NCBI RefSeq assembly: GCF_038957035.1
Contig: NZ_CP152412.1
Span: forward strand, 2,476,501 to 2,540,500
Direction of reading: 5' to 3'
Source of the DNA: Bradyrhizobium sp. B097
GTDB lineage: Bacteria; Pseudomonadota; Alphaproteobacteria; Rhizobiales; Xanthobacteraceae
DNA length: 64,000 bases
A program made the translations under genes and the position numbers. The notes below the pieces were generated by a model. That model searched no databases and had not been told where the DNA came from. It was given only the letters and a program-made list of their open reading frames with translations. This document shows, in pieces, positions 50,437 through 58,743 of the stretch; position 1 is the first letter of the stretch; each line of letters opens with the position of its first letter.

Positions 50437-51714
50437 ATGACTGACCCCGTACGCAAGAAGATCATCGACAAGGTCGACGCTTCGAAGGATCACGCGATCA
50501 AGTTCCTCCAGGACATGGTCGCGATCCCGAGCGTGACCGGCGACGAAGCCGCGATCCAGAAGCATATGCACGGCTACCTGACCGAGGTCGGTCTGGAGGT
50601 CGACATGTGGGAGACCAATTGGGACGAGCTCAAGAAGCATCCCGGCTATCGCCCGGTCGACCGCGGCTATGAGAATCGTCCCAACATCGTTGCGACCCTG
50701 AAGGGCACCGGCGGCGGCCGCTCGCTGCTTCTCAACGGCCACACCGACGTGATCCCCGTCGGCAACGGCGAGGGATGGAGCGACAATCCGTGGTCGGCTT
50801 CGATCAAGAACGGGCGCATCTATGGCCGCGGTTCGTGCGACATGAAGAGCGGCGTTGCCAGCCACGTGCTCGCGGTCCAGTACTTGAAGGAGCTTGGCCT
50901 CACTCCGAAGGGCGATGTCATGATCAACATCGTCATCGACGAGGAAGTCAGCGGACACGGCACGCTCGACACCGTCATCCGCGGATACAAGGCGGACGCC
51001 GGTATTTCCGGCGAGACCAGCGACCTGTTCGTGCAGCCGGCCTGCATCGGGCGCATCTGGTTCCAGATCGACATCGAAGGCAAGCCCGCCGGTATCCAGC
51101 AGCGCTACCTTGGCATCAGCGCCATTGAGCTCGGCAATAAGATCGTGAAGGCCGTGCAGGAGCTGGAAGACGAGCGCGTTGCGAACGTCAAGCACGCGCT
51201 CTACCCGAGCGCCATCGACTCCTTGCCCTGCATCATCGGCAGCTTCCAGGCCGGCAACTATCCGAGCGCCTTCCCGGCGAGCGCCGTTCTGAAGGGATCG
51301 ATCGGGACGGTGCCGAGCGAGGACCACGAGGGCGTCAAGCAGAGCCTCGTCAAGAAGATCGCCGAAGTTGCGGCTCAGGATCCCTGGATGAAGGATCATC
51401 CGCCCGTGGTGAAGTTCGTCGGCTACGACGCCGAGGCTTCGGAGATTCCGGTCCAGCATCCGATCGTGCAGACCGTCTGCGACGTCTATACGGAAGTGAC
51501 CGGCAAGAAGCCGACGATCTCGGGGCGCCAGGGTGCGGCGGATACGCGGTTCTTGAACAAGTACGCGAATACGCCAACCGTGATCTTCGGACCCGGTTCG
51601 ACGGCGGTCATGCACGCGAACGACGAGTATGTGTCGATCGATGATTATCTGACGGCCATCAAGGTCATGGCGCTCAGCATCCACGACTGGTGCAATTCCG
51701 CCCCAACCAAGTAA
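50437..51714 (+). CDS. M20-family ArgE/DapE-type deacylase, 425 aa
   Basis: Di-zinc amidohydrolase. Metal and catalytic residues are visible: His and Asp in LLNGHTDVIPVG, Asp in RGSCDMKSG, the paired Glu-Glu in IVIDEEVSGHG, Asp/Glu-containing ISGETSD, and the C-terminal His in STAVMHANDEY. A dimerisation domain lies about residues 205-320. The family removes acyl, formyl or carbamoyl groups from amino acids, and some members deaminate aromatic amines. In this operon it probably hydrolyses an N-acyl or N-carbamoyl intermediate. A strong terminator follows. Confidence 0.87.
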   Translation: MTDPVRKKIIDKVDASKDHAIKFLQDMVAIPSVTGDEAAIQKHMHGYLTEVGLEVDMWETNWDELKKHPGYRPVDRGYENRPNIVATLKGTGGGRSLLLNGHTDVIPVGNGEGWSDNPWSASIKNGRIYGRGSCDMKSGVASHVLAVQYLKELGLTPKGDVMINIVIDEEVSGHGTLDTVIRGYKADAGISGETSDLFVQPACIGRIWFQIDIEGKPAGIQQRYLGISAIELGNKIVKAVQELEDERVANVKHALYPSAIDSLPCIIGSFQAGNYPSAFPASAVLKGSIGTVPSEDHEGVKQSLVKKIAEVAAQDPWMKDHPPVVKFVGYDAEASEIPVQHPIVQTVCDVYTEVTGKKPTISGRQGAADTRFLNKYANTPTVIFGPGSTAVMHANDEYVSIDDYLTAIKVMALSIHDWCNSAPTK

Positions 51715-51735
51715 TCGAGGGCCGGATCGATCGGG

Positions 51736-51765
51736 AAGGGGCCCATGGTTTGGGCCCCTTTTTTT
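51736..51765 (+). terminator. Rho-independent terminator
   Basis: A perfect 10-bp stem (AAGGGGCCCA against TGGGCCCCTT) with a 5-base loop, followed by seven T. It lies 22 bases after the deacylase stop and ends the CoA-transferase/LLM/deacylase unit. Confidence 0.92.
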
Positions 51766-51842
51766 GGCGGCGTCGGTGGTGCGAACTCGCTATTGTCGCA
51801 CGCGGGAGGGTTCTCGAGACTCGACGCTCAATCCCGGTGATG

Positions 51843-51860
51843 CTATCTTTGCGATAATAG
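51843..51860. promoter_or_regulatory. CTATC/GATA dyad upstream of Mo-hydroxylase operon
   Basis: CTATCTTTGCGATAATAG contains TATC-N5-GATA and CTAT...ATAG dyads. It lies about 60 bases upstream of the preferred GTG start at 51922. Related to the dyads at 56385, 58589 and 58696; possible site for the GntR regulator. Confidence 0.4.
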
Positions 51861-51921
51861 AATGAATTTGATGTTCGAGCCGTTGATCGCTCCGAACACG
51901 GACGACAAGAGGGGAGACGGA

Positions 51922-54297
51922 GTGGCAAAGCAAGGCGTTGGAGCTTCCGTTCCCCGAAAGGAAGATGATCGCTTTCTCCGTGGACGAGGCGAATATGTCG
52001 GCGATATTCGCTTGCCCGGCATGCGCGACGTTGCGTTCGTCCGTAGTCCGCTTGCACATGCGCGGATCAAGGATATCCGCATCCCGCCGCACCTCCGCAG
52101 CAGCGTGTTCATTGCGTCGGATATCGCAGCCGATACGCGCCCCATTCGCGCGGTGTCCGGACTGCCGGGCTTCAAGCTTTCCGATCAGCCGATCCTCGCG
52201 TTCGAGAAGGTCCGTCAGGTCGGCGAATTGATCGCGATGTGCGTCGCCGATAGCCGCGCGGAAGCCGAGGACATTGCGGCTGCCGTCGAAGTTGATTTCG
52301 AGGAATTGCCGGCCGTGCATGACATGCTGCTGGCGCGGCGTCCGGACTCGGCCCTGGTGCACGAAGAGTGGGGCGACAACGTCTTCCTCGAGACGTTTGT
52401 CGACATCAACATGGAAGCGGCCTACGACGCTCCGATCAAGATCACGCGCGAGATATCGACCGCGCGGCAGAGCATGGCGCCGATGGAAGGCCGCGGCACG
52501 GTTGCGGTTTGGCACAAGCGGATGGACCAGCTCGTGCTCTACACCGGCAATCAGCAACCGCACATCGTGCGCAACGGCCTGTCGGAATGCCTTAATCTCG
52601 AGCAGCTGAAGATCCGCATCGTCTCGCCCGATGTCGGCGGCGGCTTCGGCTACAAGGGTATCGTGCTGACGGAGGATGTTTGTCTTGGTTGGCTCGCCAT
52701 GCGCTGCGGCTATCCCGTGCGCTGGATCGAGGATCGTCGCGAGCATTTGACGGCGGGCGCGAATTGCCGCGAGCATCATTATAACATCACCGTCTATGCC
52801 GATCGCGACGGGAAGTTGCGCGGTGTCGAGTGCGAGGCTTCGGTCGATTCCGGCGCCTACTCGTCCTATCCGTTCTCGGCATGCCTGGAGGCTGCGCAGA
52901 TCGCCAGCATCCTGCCCGGGCCGTACGACTTTCCATCCTATCGCTGCCGCACCTGGTCGGTGTCCACCAACAAGTGCCCGATCCTGCCTTACCGCGGCGT
53001 TGCCAGAACCGGCGTTTGCTATGCGATCGAACTGATGATGGATGCCATCGCCCACGAATGCGGTCTCGAGCCGTACGAGGTGAGGCTCAAGAATTTGGTG
53101 CGGCCGGAGCAGATGCCGTTCGACAACATCACCAAGAAGCATTTCGACAGCGGAGATTATCCGGAATCGCTGCGGCAGGCTCTGGCAAAGATCGATCTGG
53201 CGGGCCTCCGCGCGCGCCAAAAGAAGGGCGAGCCGGACGGCCGGTTGATCGGGGTCGGGCTATCGGTCTATTGCGAGCAGGGCGCGCACGGCACATCGGT
53301 CTACGCAGGCTGGGGCATCCCGATGGTTCCGGGACACGAACAGGCGACCGCGCGGATGACCCCCGACGGTGGCCTCGAGCTGCGCATCGGCGCGCATTCG
53401 CACGGTCAGAGCATGGAGACCACGCTCCCGCAGGTCGCGCACGAGATCCTTGGCATCGATATCGCGTGCATCAAGCTGGTTCACGGCGACACCGAGTACA
53501 CGCCGTACTCGACGGGCAGCTGGGGATCGCGCTGCGCGGTGATGTCCGGCGGCGCCGTTGCGACGGCCTCGCGAGAGCTCGCCAAGCTCATCAAGGGGAT
53601 TGGCGCGCATCTGCTGCAGACCGAAGTCGAGAACGTCAAGCTCGAGAATGGTGCGGTCGTCGGCCCGTCGAACAGCGTGAAGATCGATGAAATCGCGCAC
53701 ACCTGGTACCGCCGGCCGCAGGATCTGCCGGCAACTGTCGACCCGAGAGGCCTTGAGGTCACCATCGGCTACAAGCCGGCGCGCGATTCCGGGACGTTCA
53801 GCTACGCGACCCATATCGCGGTGGTGGCCGTCGATCCGGAGTTGGGCGATATCGAGTTGATCGACTACGTCGTCGTCGAAGACGGCGGCCAGCTGATCAA
53901 TCCCATGGTTGTCGACGGGCAAATCTACGGCGGGCTGGCGCAAGGCATCGGCACCGCAATGTATGAAGAGATGAACTTTGACACGTCGGGGCAGCCGCTC
54001 GCATCGACCTTTGCCGACTATCTGCTGCCGGGCCCGACCGAGGTGCCGGCGCCCAAGCTTGGCCACATGGAGACGCTGGCGCCCTATACGGAGTTCGGTG
54101 TCAAAGGCATCGGCGAAGGCGGTGCCATTGCTCCTCCCGGAGCAATCGGCAATGCGGTCAATGACGCATTGCGGCCTCTTGGAGCCCAGGTCTTGCACAC
54201 GCCAATGACGCCACGGCGTGTGCTGGAGGCAATTCAGGCCGCAGCCGAGAGCCGCAAGGAGAAGGCGCGCGAACTGGCGGAAGGGTTGCCGGCGTGA
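51922..54297 (+). CDS. Xanthine-dehydrogenase-family molybdenum subunit, 791 aa
   Basis: Moco-binding catalytic subunit. GTG 51922 is preferred because GGGGAG lies 7 bases upstream and the family N-terminus GASVPRKEDDRFLRGRGEYVGDIRLPGM starts here; an in-frame ATG at 51862 exists. Motifs: SPDVGGGFGYKG, PYRGVARTG (active-site Arg), GAHSHGQSMETTLPQVAHEILGID, and the catalytic Glu in GVKGIGEGGAIAPPGA. It lacks the AYRCSFR loop of CO dehydrogenase, so a hydroxylase of an N-heterocycle or aldehyde is likely. Operon order L-M-S with overlaps follows the CoxL-M-S type. Confidence 0.88.
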   Translation: MAKQGVGASVPRKEDDRFLRGRGEYVGDIRLPGMRDVAFVRSPLAHARIKDIRIPPHLRSSVFIASDIAADTRPIRAVSGLPGFKLSDQPILAFEKVRQVGELIAMCVADSRAEAEDIAAAVEVDFEELPAVHDMLLARRPDSALVHEEWGDNVFLETFVDINMEAAYDAPIKITREISTARQSMAPMEGRGTVAVWHKRMDQLVLYTGNQQPHIVRNGLSECLNLEQLKIRIVSPDVGGGFGYKGIVLTEDVCLGWLAMRCGYPVRWIEDRREHLTAGANCREHHYNITVYADRDGKLRGVECEASVDSGAYSSYPFSACLEAAQIASILPGPYDFPSYRCRTWSVSTNKCPILPYRGVARTGVCYAIELMMDAIAHECGLEPYEVRLKNLVRPEQMPFDNITKKHFDSGDYPESLRQALAKIDLAGLRARQKKGEPDGRLIGVGLSVYCEQGAHGTSVYAGWGIPMVPGHEQATARMTPDGGLELRIGAHSHGQSMETTLPQVAHEILGIDIACIKLVHGDTEYTPYSTGSWGSRCAVMSGGAVATASRELAKLIKGIGAHLLQTEVENVKLENGAVVGPSNSVKIDEIAHTWYRRPQDLPATVDPRGLEVTIGYKPARDSGTFSYATHIAVVAVDPELGDIELIDYVVVEDGGQLINPMVVDGQIYGGLAQGIGTAMYEEMNFDTSGQPLASTFADYLLPGPTEVPAPKLGHMETLAPYTEFGVKGIGEGGAIAPPGAIGNAVNDALRPLGAQVLHTPMTPRRVLEAIQAAAESRKEKARELAEGLPA

Positions 54298-55133
54298 AAC
54301 CTGTCAATTTCGACTATGCACGCCCCGATGCGGTCGATGCGGTGATCCGGCTCATCGCCGACGACAGCAGAACCGTCAAGATGATGGCCGGGAGCCAGTC
54401 GCTTGGGCCGATGTTGAACCTCAGGCTCGTGCAGCCCGATCTGATCGTCGACCTGACCGGGATCGAAGAGCTCCGTTGTTTCAGTGACGGGGCGGAGGAA
54501 ATCTCGATCGGGGCTTGTGTCACGCATGCCGATATCGAGGATCTCCGCGTCACCGACGTCACCCGCGGTGCGCTGCCGACGGTGGCCAATGGAATCGCAT
54601 ATCGCGCGGTGCGCAATCGCGGCACCATTGGCGGCAGCTTGACGCATGCCGATCCGTCCGCCGACTGGCACTCGATCCTCGCCGCGGTTGGGGCAAAAGT
54701 CGTGCTGCGCGGCCCGGCCGGGGAGCGGACCGTGGCCGTTGAGGACTACATGGTCGGCGCGCTTGAGGCCGACCTGCGCTCCGGCGAAGTTCTCGTTCGC
54801 GTCGTGGTGCCGCGACTGAGCAAATCGGCGCGCTGGGGCTATTACAAGAGCTGCCGCAAGACGGGCGAGTTTGCCCACGCGATCGGCGCCTTCATGACCG
54901 ACCCCGATCGCGGCATCAGCCGTGCGGTGATCGGCGCAACGGAGAGCCGTCCGATTGTCATTGCCAAGGCAAGCAATGTGATTGGCGACGGCCGCGCGCC
55001 GCGCTTGAGCGACAGTTTCGACGGCGGGGCCGTCGACGGGATTCTGGAGAAGGCAGGGATGGTCGATCCCCTGGACAAGCAAACCCATGTCGCTGCGCTG
55101 CGCCGCGCGATCGAGCAGGCACGGCCGCAATGA
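54294..55133 (+). CDS. FAD subunit of Mo-hydroxylase (CoxM-like), 279 aa
   Basis: FAD-binding subunit. The first FAD motif is KMMAGSQSLGPMLNLRL (residues 29-45). The second is AYRAVRNRGTIGGSLTHADPSADW (about 103-126). The CO_deh_flav_C domain follows from about residue 170. It has no Cys-rich 4Fe-4S insert, unlike the paoB-type gene at 15566. GTG 54294 overlaps the large-subunit stop (GTGA), and its own stop overlaps the next ATG. Confidence 0.88.
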   Translation: MKPVNFDYARPDAVDAVIRLIADDSRTVKMMAGSQSLGPMLNLRLVQPDLIVDLTGIEELRCFSDGAEEISIGACVTHADIEDLRVTDVTRGALPTVANGIAYRAVRNRGTIGGSLTHADPSADWHSILAAVGAKVVLRGPAGERTVAVEDYMVGALEADLRSGEVLVRVVVPRLSKSARWGYYKSCRKTGEFAHAIGAFMTDPDRGISRAVIGATESRPIVIAKASNVIGDGRAPRLSDSFDGGAVDGILEKAGMVDPLDKQTHVAALRRAIEQARPQ

Positions 55134-56347
55134 GCACCTGCAACCTCAACGTCAACGGCAGCGCCGTCAGCGCGGAGATCCAGCCGCGGACGCATCTTGC
55201 GGACTTTCTCCGCGAGAAGCTCAATCTGACCGGCACCCATCTGGGCTGCGAGCACGGCGTCTGCGGTGCGTGCACGCTGCTTGTCGATGGTGTGCCCACG
55301 CGCTCCTGCATCACCTTCGCGTTGGCTTGCCAGCAGGCCGACGTCACGACGATCGAGGGGCTCGACGACGACGAGATCACGCGCGAGCTGCGTGCGGCTT
55401 TCACGAGGGAGCACGGCCTGCAATGCGGCTATTGCACGCCGGGGATGGTTGTGTCGGCGCGCGATGTCGTGCTGCGCATGCAGGACCCCAGCGAGCGCGA
55501 TATTCGCGTGGCCATGAGCGGAAACCTCTGTCGCTGCACCGGCTATGTCGGCATCGTCCGCGCCATCCAGGGTGTGATCGCAGACCGCAGGGGGCGAGGG
55601 ATCGCGGCGATTCCAAACGGAAACCGGACCCGTCTTGGGCCTTCGGGCTCCGGCAATGTGACCGCGGTGACCGCGGCTGCGGCTCGGCCCAAGGCGAACG
55701 CCGCACCAGCTGTGAAAAAGGCGGAAGCTCCGGCAGCGGCGACCTCGCTCAGGGATACGAGCTGGAAGCCGCAAACGACGTTCACGCAGAGCTTCACCGT
55801 CGGGCATCCAGTCGATGACGTCTGGAATTTCTTCTCCGACATCGGCGCGGTCGCGGCTTGCCTGCCGGGCGCATCGCTCGCCGGTGAGCCGGTCGACGGT
55901 CACGTCGACGGCCAGATCAAGATCAAGGTCGGGCCGATCTCTGCCGAATTTCAAGGCATCGCCGATGTGACGCGCGATGATGCGAGCCGCACGGGCACGA
56001 TTGTCGGTGCAGGCAAGGACAAGCGCAGCAACTCGTCAACCCGCGGCCTGATCGGCTATGCCGTCAAGCCGGGTGACGTGGAGAACCAAACCAGGGTTGA
56101 TCTCAGCATCGGCTTCACCTTGACCGGGGCCCTGGCGCAGTTCAGCCGCTCCGGCCTGATCCAGGATGTGGCCGGACGGATCATCGCTGTCTTTGTCCAG
56201 AACCTCGAGACGCGGCTCTCCCATCGATCGGGTGGAGGCGAGGGTGAGCCGGCCATGGTCAGGGAATTCGACGCCGGCGCGCTCATGCGATCGATGGCGT
56301 TGGATTATGTGAGACGAGCGCTTCGATGGCTCTTGCGACGATCCTAG
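55130..56347 (+). CDS. 2Fe-2S subunit fused to a CoxG-like SRPBCC domain, 405 aa
   Basis: Residues 1-155 are the iron-sulphur subunit with both clusters (CEHGVCGAC, later CGYC and CRCTGY). A Pro/Ala-rich linker spans about 165-205. Residues 215-370 are a CoxG/SRPBCC domain (FTVGHPVDDVWNFFSDIGAVAACLPGASL... and DLSIGFTLTGALAQFSRSGLIQDVAGRIIAVFVQNLETRL). The C-terminal end, ALDYVRRALRWLLRRS, is amphipathic. In CO dehydrogenase systems CoxG is a separate protein that recruits the enzyme to the membrane, so the fusion suggests membrane-tethered electron delivery. Confidence 0.88.
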   Translation: MSTCNLNVNGSAVSAEIQPRTHLADFLREKLNLTGTHLGCEHGVCGACTLLVDGVPTRSCITFALACQQADVTTIEGLDDDEITRELRAAFTREHGLQCGYCTPGMVVSARDVVLRMQDPSERDIRVAMSGNLCRCTGYVGIVRAIQGVIADRRGRGIAAIPNGNRTRLGPSGSGNVTAVTAAAARPKANAAPAVKKAEAPAAATSLRDTSWKPQTTFTQSFTVGHPVDDVWNFFSDIGAVAACLPGASLAGEPVDGHVDGQIKIKVGPISAEFQGIADVTRDDASRTGTIVGAGKDKRSNSSTRGLIGYAVKPGDVENQTRVDLSIGFTLTGALAQFSRSGLIQDVAGRIIAVFVQNLETRLSHRSGGGEGEPAMVREFDAGALMRSMALDYVRRALRWLLRRS

Positions 56348-56382
56348 TTGTTCGGCGATAAAAACTCGCCTTTGGCGATGAA

Positions 56383-57159
56383 ATGGACTATCTTACTATC
56401 ATGAATAAGGTAGTCCCAAATTACGAGCGCAGCCGGGTCCCCCTCTACGTGCAGGTTGCATCGGTCATGCGTCAACGGGTCGAGTCCGGGCGATGGCAAG
56501 AGGGCGACAAGATCTCGACCATCGAGGAGCTCGAAACCGAATTCGGCGTCGCGCGCGTTACGGTTCGGCAGGCGATCGAGATGTTGCGGAACGAGGGTCT
56601 CCTCGACGCGCAACAGGGGCGCGGGACGTTCGTATCCGGAAGACCCAAGAACCGTCACTGGCTGAACCTCGCCAATGATTTCGAGTCGATGGTCGATTCC
56701 GTCAGGAACAACGTCCTCAAGCGCGTCTATGTCGAGGAAAATGCGGATCCGCCCCGGCTCGCCGCGCATGAAGGCCGGCCCGCCGCCAGCTACGCGTTTC
56801 TCAGAAGCGTGCAATACAATGAGGATGAGCCGTTTTCGGTCGTCAACCTCCATCTGGCGCGCAACCTCTACCTCAAGGACCGCAAGCGCTTCACCCACAC
56901 GGCCGCGCTGACGAAGATCATGGAGATGGACGACATCACGCTCGCCCATGCTCATCAGGTCGTGACGATCGGCGTGGCCGATCCCGAGACGGCCGAACTG
57001 CTCAAGATCGGTCTCGGCGAACCAACCGCCGATTGTCGCCTGGTGCTGGTCGACAGCAACGACATCGCCGTCTACGTCGCCAATATCCATTATCATCGCA
57101 GTTGCTTCGCGCTGCGTTCCGACCTTCTCGAAAAATCGAAGAAGCGAACGAAGGCCTGA
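56383..57159 (+). CDS. GntR-family regulator, HutC/UTRA type, 258 aa
   Basis: The N-terminal GntR winged helix-turn-helix (VPLYVQVASVMRQRVESGRWQEGDKISTIEELETEFGVARVTVRQAIEMLRNEGLLDAQQGRGTFVSG) is followed by a UTRA ligand domain (residues 95-245). ATG 56383 and ATG 56401 are both possible; a 32-bp dyad spans them, so the protein probably blocks its own translation/transcription start. It lies in the middle of the F420-linked cluster, between the Mo-hydroxylase operon and the ammonia-lyase, and is the obvious candidate controller. HutC relatives often sense pathway intermediates such as urocanate; the ligand here is unknown. Confidence 0.86.
   Translation: MDYLTIMNKVVPNYERSRVPLYVQVASVMRQRVESGRWQEGDKISTIEELETEFGVARVTVRQAIEMLRNEGLLDAQQGRGTFVSGRPKNRHWLNLANDFESMVDSVRNNVLKRVYVEENADPPRLAAHEGRPAASYAFLRSVQYNEDEPFSVVNLHLARNLYLKDRKRFTHTAALTKIMEMDDITLAHAHQVVTIGVADPETAELLKIGLGEPTADCRLVLVDSNDIAVYVANIHYHRSCFALRSDLLEKSKKRTKA
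56385..56416. promoter_or_regulatory. 32-bp dyad over the gntR start, probable operator
   Basis: Arms start GGACTATCTTACT and end AATAAGGTAGTCC; 11 of 13 positions pair about a centre at 56400.5. The dyad covers both candidate start codons. It contains CTATCATGAATAAG, related to CTATCATTAGTAAG on the minus strand at 58700-58713. Confidence 0.6.
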
Positions 57160-57200
57160 CGAAGGAGCGGGCGCAAGGCCCGCTCGAAAGGCCGCGCTGG

Positions 57201-57301
57201 AGCGTTTTCGAGCGAAGTGGCCACCGGTTCGCGTGAAGAAAACGCGTCGAAACAAGAATCCAGAGCTTCGGTTCTGATGTAATCAGAACCGAAAATGCTC
57301 T
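57201..57301. repeat. Dispersed palindromic repeat, copy 2
   Basis: Begins GCGTTTTCGAGCGAAGTGG and contains GGTTCGCGTGAAGAAAACGCG, as in copy 1 at 6949-7041. It ends in a stem of about 12 bp (57267-57278 against 57282-57293) nested in a 5-bp outer stem (57262-57266 against 57297-57301). The right end overlaps the stop codon of the convergent ammonia-lyase gene, so it may act as a terminator for both gntR and that gene. Confidence 0.78.
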
Positions 57302-58487
57302 AGGCGAGGATGCTGGCCGGCGAAGCACCCACGATTTCCGTATAGCGCTTCTGGTCGGTCGCACCCTCGGTGTTGATCAGCAGGACGCGCGACGCCTGGT
57401 TCAAGCCCAGCGATTCACGCGCGGCGCTGCTCTTGGCGGCGCGCCAAAGGCCGGCCAATCCGGCTGCGCCACTTTCGCCGGCCACAATGGCTGGATCATC
57501 GCCCGTCGGATGCGCGAGGCGGCGCATCGCTGCCGCGGCACCTTCTTCGCTGACCATCATGAATGCGTCCGCCTTCCGCGACAGGATGCGCCAGGCAACC
57601 AGAGAAGGCTCGTAGCATTCCAGCATCGCCATGATCGTCGGCTCGCCATGGGCGATCTTGATCGGCGCGCCCGCGATGGCGCTTTGATAGAGGCACGCAG
57701 CGCGTTCGGGCTCGACGACCACGAATGTCGGCCGGCTCTTGCCAAAGACGACATCAAAGTAACCGGCGACCGCGGCCGCGAGGCCCCCGACGCCGGCCTG
57801 GATGAAGACGTGGGTGGGTGCCTCTGGCTGCTGCCGGAGGATCTCGTTCAGCATCGCCGTATAGCCCTGCATGACCAGTCCGGGGATGCGCTCATAGCCG
57901 GGCCAGGACGTATCAGAGACGACGATCCAATGATTGTCCTGGCAGACCTTGTCGGCAACCGCGACGGAGTCGTCGTAGGTACCAGGCACCCGCACGATCT
58001 CCGCACCGAAGCGGGCAATTGCCTGCACGCGTTCATCCGTAACCCCGGAATGTACGAAGATGACCGCCTTGGCTCCGACCATCTGCGCGCCGGCCGCAAC
58101 CGATCGCCCATGATTTCCGTCGGTGGCGCAGCCGACCGTCAGGCCGCGCGCGATCTCGCGTATCGCGGGCGTCCCGATCTCGCTGATATCCACCGCGCGG
58201 CCCAGCTTGTTGCCGGCATGCTCCAGCAGTAGCCTGACGACGGCGTAGGATCCGCCCAGAGCCTTGAAGCTGCCGAGGCCGAGCCGATGCGATTCGTCCT
58301 TGATATGGATGGACTTCACCTCGAATTCGCGAGCGAGCGCCGGCAGCGATCGCAGCGGCGTTTCCGCGTGGTTCGGTCGGAAGGTGAGAAAGCGCTCGAC
58401 TTCGCTGGCTTCTTCACGCGCCAGCGTGGCGGCATCCGCCGGGTCGAGCGGTTGGTCGTGAGATGAACTTGTATTCGACAGGAACAT
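57300..58487 (-). CDS. Diaminopropionate ammonia-lyase homologue, 395 aa
   Basis: PLP fold-type II enzyme. The family splits 2,3-diaminopropionate into pyruvate and two ammonia. Lys75 in RLGLGSFKALGGSY is the Schiff-base lysine. Other family motifs: TDGNHGRSVAAGAQMVGAKAVIFVHSGV, SDTSWPGYERIPGLVMQGYTAMLNEI and FIQAGVGGLAAAVAGYF. Length matches (about 400). ATG 58487 is preferred; the frame extends to 58595 without homology. It is divergent from the LamB/F420 operon with two dyads between. It could also act on another beta-substituted amino acid. Confidence 0.85.
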   Translation of the reverse strand: MFLSNTSSSHDQPLDPADAATLAREEASEVERFLTFRPNHAETPLRSLPALAREFEVKSIHIKDESHRLGLGSFKALGGSYAVVRLLLEHAGNKLGRAVDISEIGTPAIREIARGLTVGCATDGNHGRSVAAGAQMVGAKAVIFVHSGVTDERVQAIARFGAEIVRVPGTYDDSVAVADKVCQDNHWIVVSDTSWPGYERIPGLVMQGYTAMLNEILRQQPEAPTHVFIQAGVGGLAAAVAGYFDVVFGKSRPTFVVVEPERAACLYQSAIAGAPIKIAHGEPTIMAMLECYEPSLVAWRILSRKADAFMMVSEEGAAAAMRRLAHPTGDDPAIVAGESGAAGLAGLWRAAKSSAARESLGLNQASRVLLINTEGATDQKRYTEIVGASPASILA

Positions 58488-58588
58488 TCGAACCGGCCTT
58501 CGCGATGAGTTGTTGGGTGGGAGCTGCCGCCGCCGATCGAACGCGTCGCCATCGGGGCAGCGCAGCTTGCCAGGATTGGGGATACATA

Positions 58589-58604
58589 CTATCATTGGGA
58601 TGAT
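58589..58604. promoter_or_regulatory. Dyad in the ammonia-lyase/LamB divergent promoter
   Basis: CTATCATTGGGATGAT contains ATCAT-TGGG-ATGAT. It lies 102 bases upstream of the ammonia-lyase start and resembles the CTATCAT core of the sites at 56396 and 58700. Confidence 0.4.
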
Positions 58605-58695
58605 GGTTCAATACGGATCTCGTGAGACGGCCGCCTGCTGTCGTCGCTCCAAAGCGATCTTCGGAAAAACGGGAAAAATTGTTTGCAAAAGGGAT

Positions 58696-58716
58696 TGTCT
58701 TACTAATGATAGGACA
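58696..58716. promoter_or_regulatory. Dyad upstream of the LamB/F420 operon
   Basis: Arms TGTC and GACA flank TTACTAATGATAG (with TA/TA inner pairs). The minus strand reads CTATCATTAGTAAG. The site ends 27 bases before ATG 58744, a repressor-like position. Together with 58589 it marks the 256-base divergent gap, which holds no gene. Confidence 0.5.
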
Positions 58717-58743
58717 TTATAGCTCAAGCAGACGAGGTGACGG

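Noticed and set aside
50437..51714. M20 deacylase as a 5-nitroanthranilate aminohydrolase, described in a Bradyrhizobium
   Set aside because: Only the broad metallohydrolase theme and similar size support it; neighbouring genes do not include a nitrosalicylate dioxygenase.
51922..56347. Reading the Mo-hydroxylase as a form I CO dehydrogenase because of the L-M-S order and CoxG domain
   Set aside because: The large subunit lacks the AYRCSFR active-site loop, so CO oxidation is unlikely.
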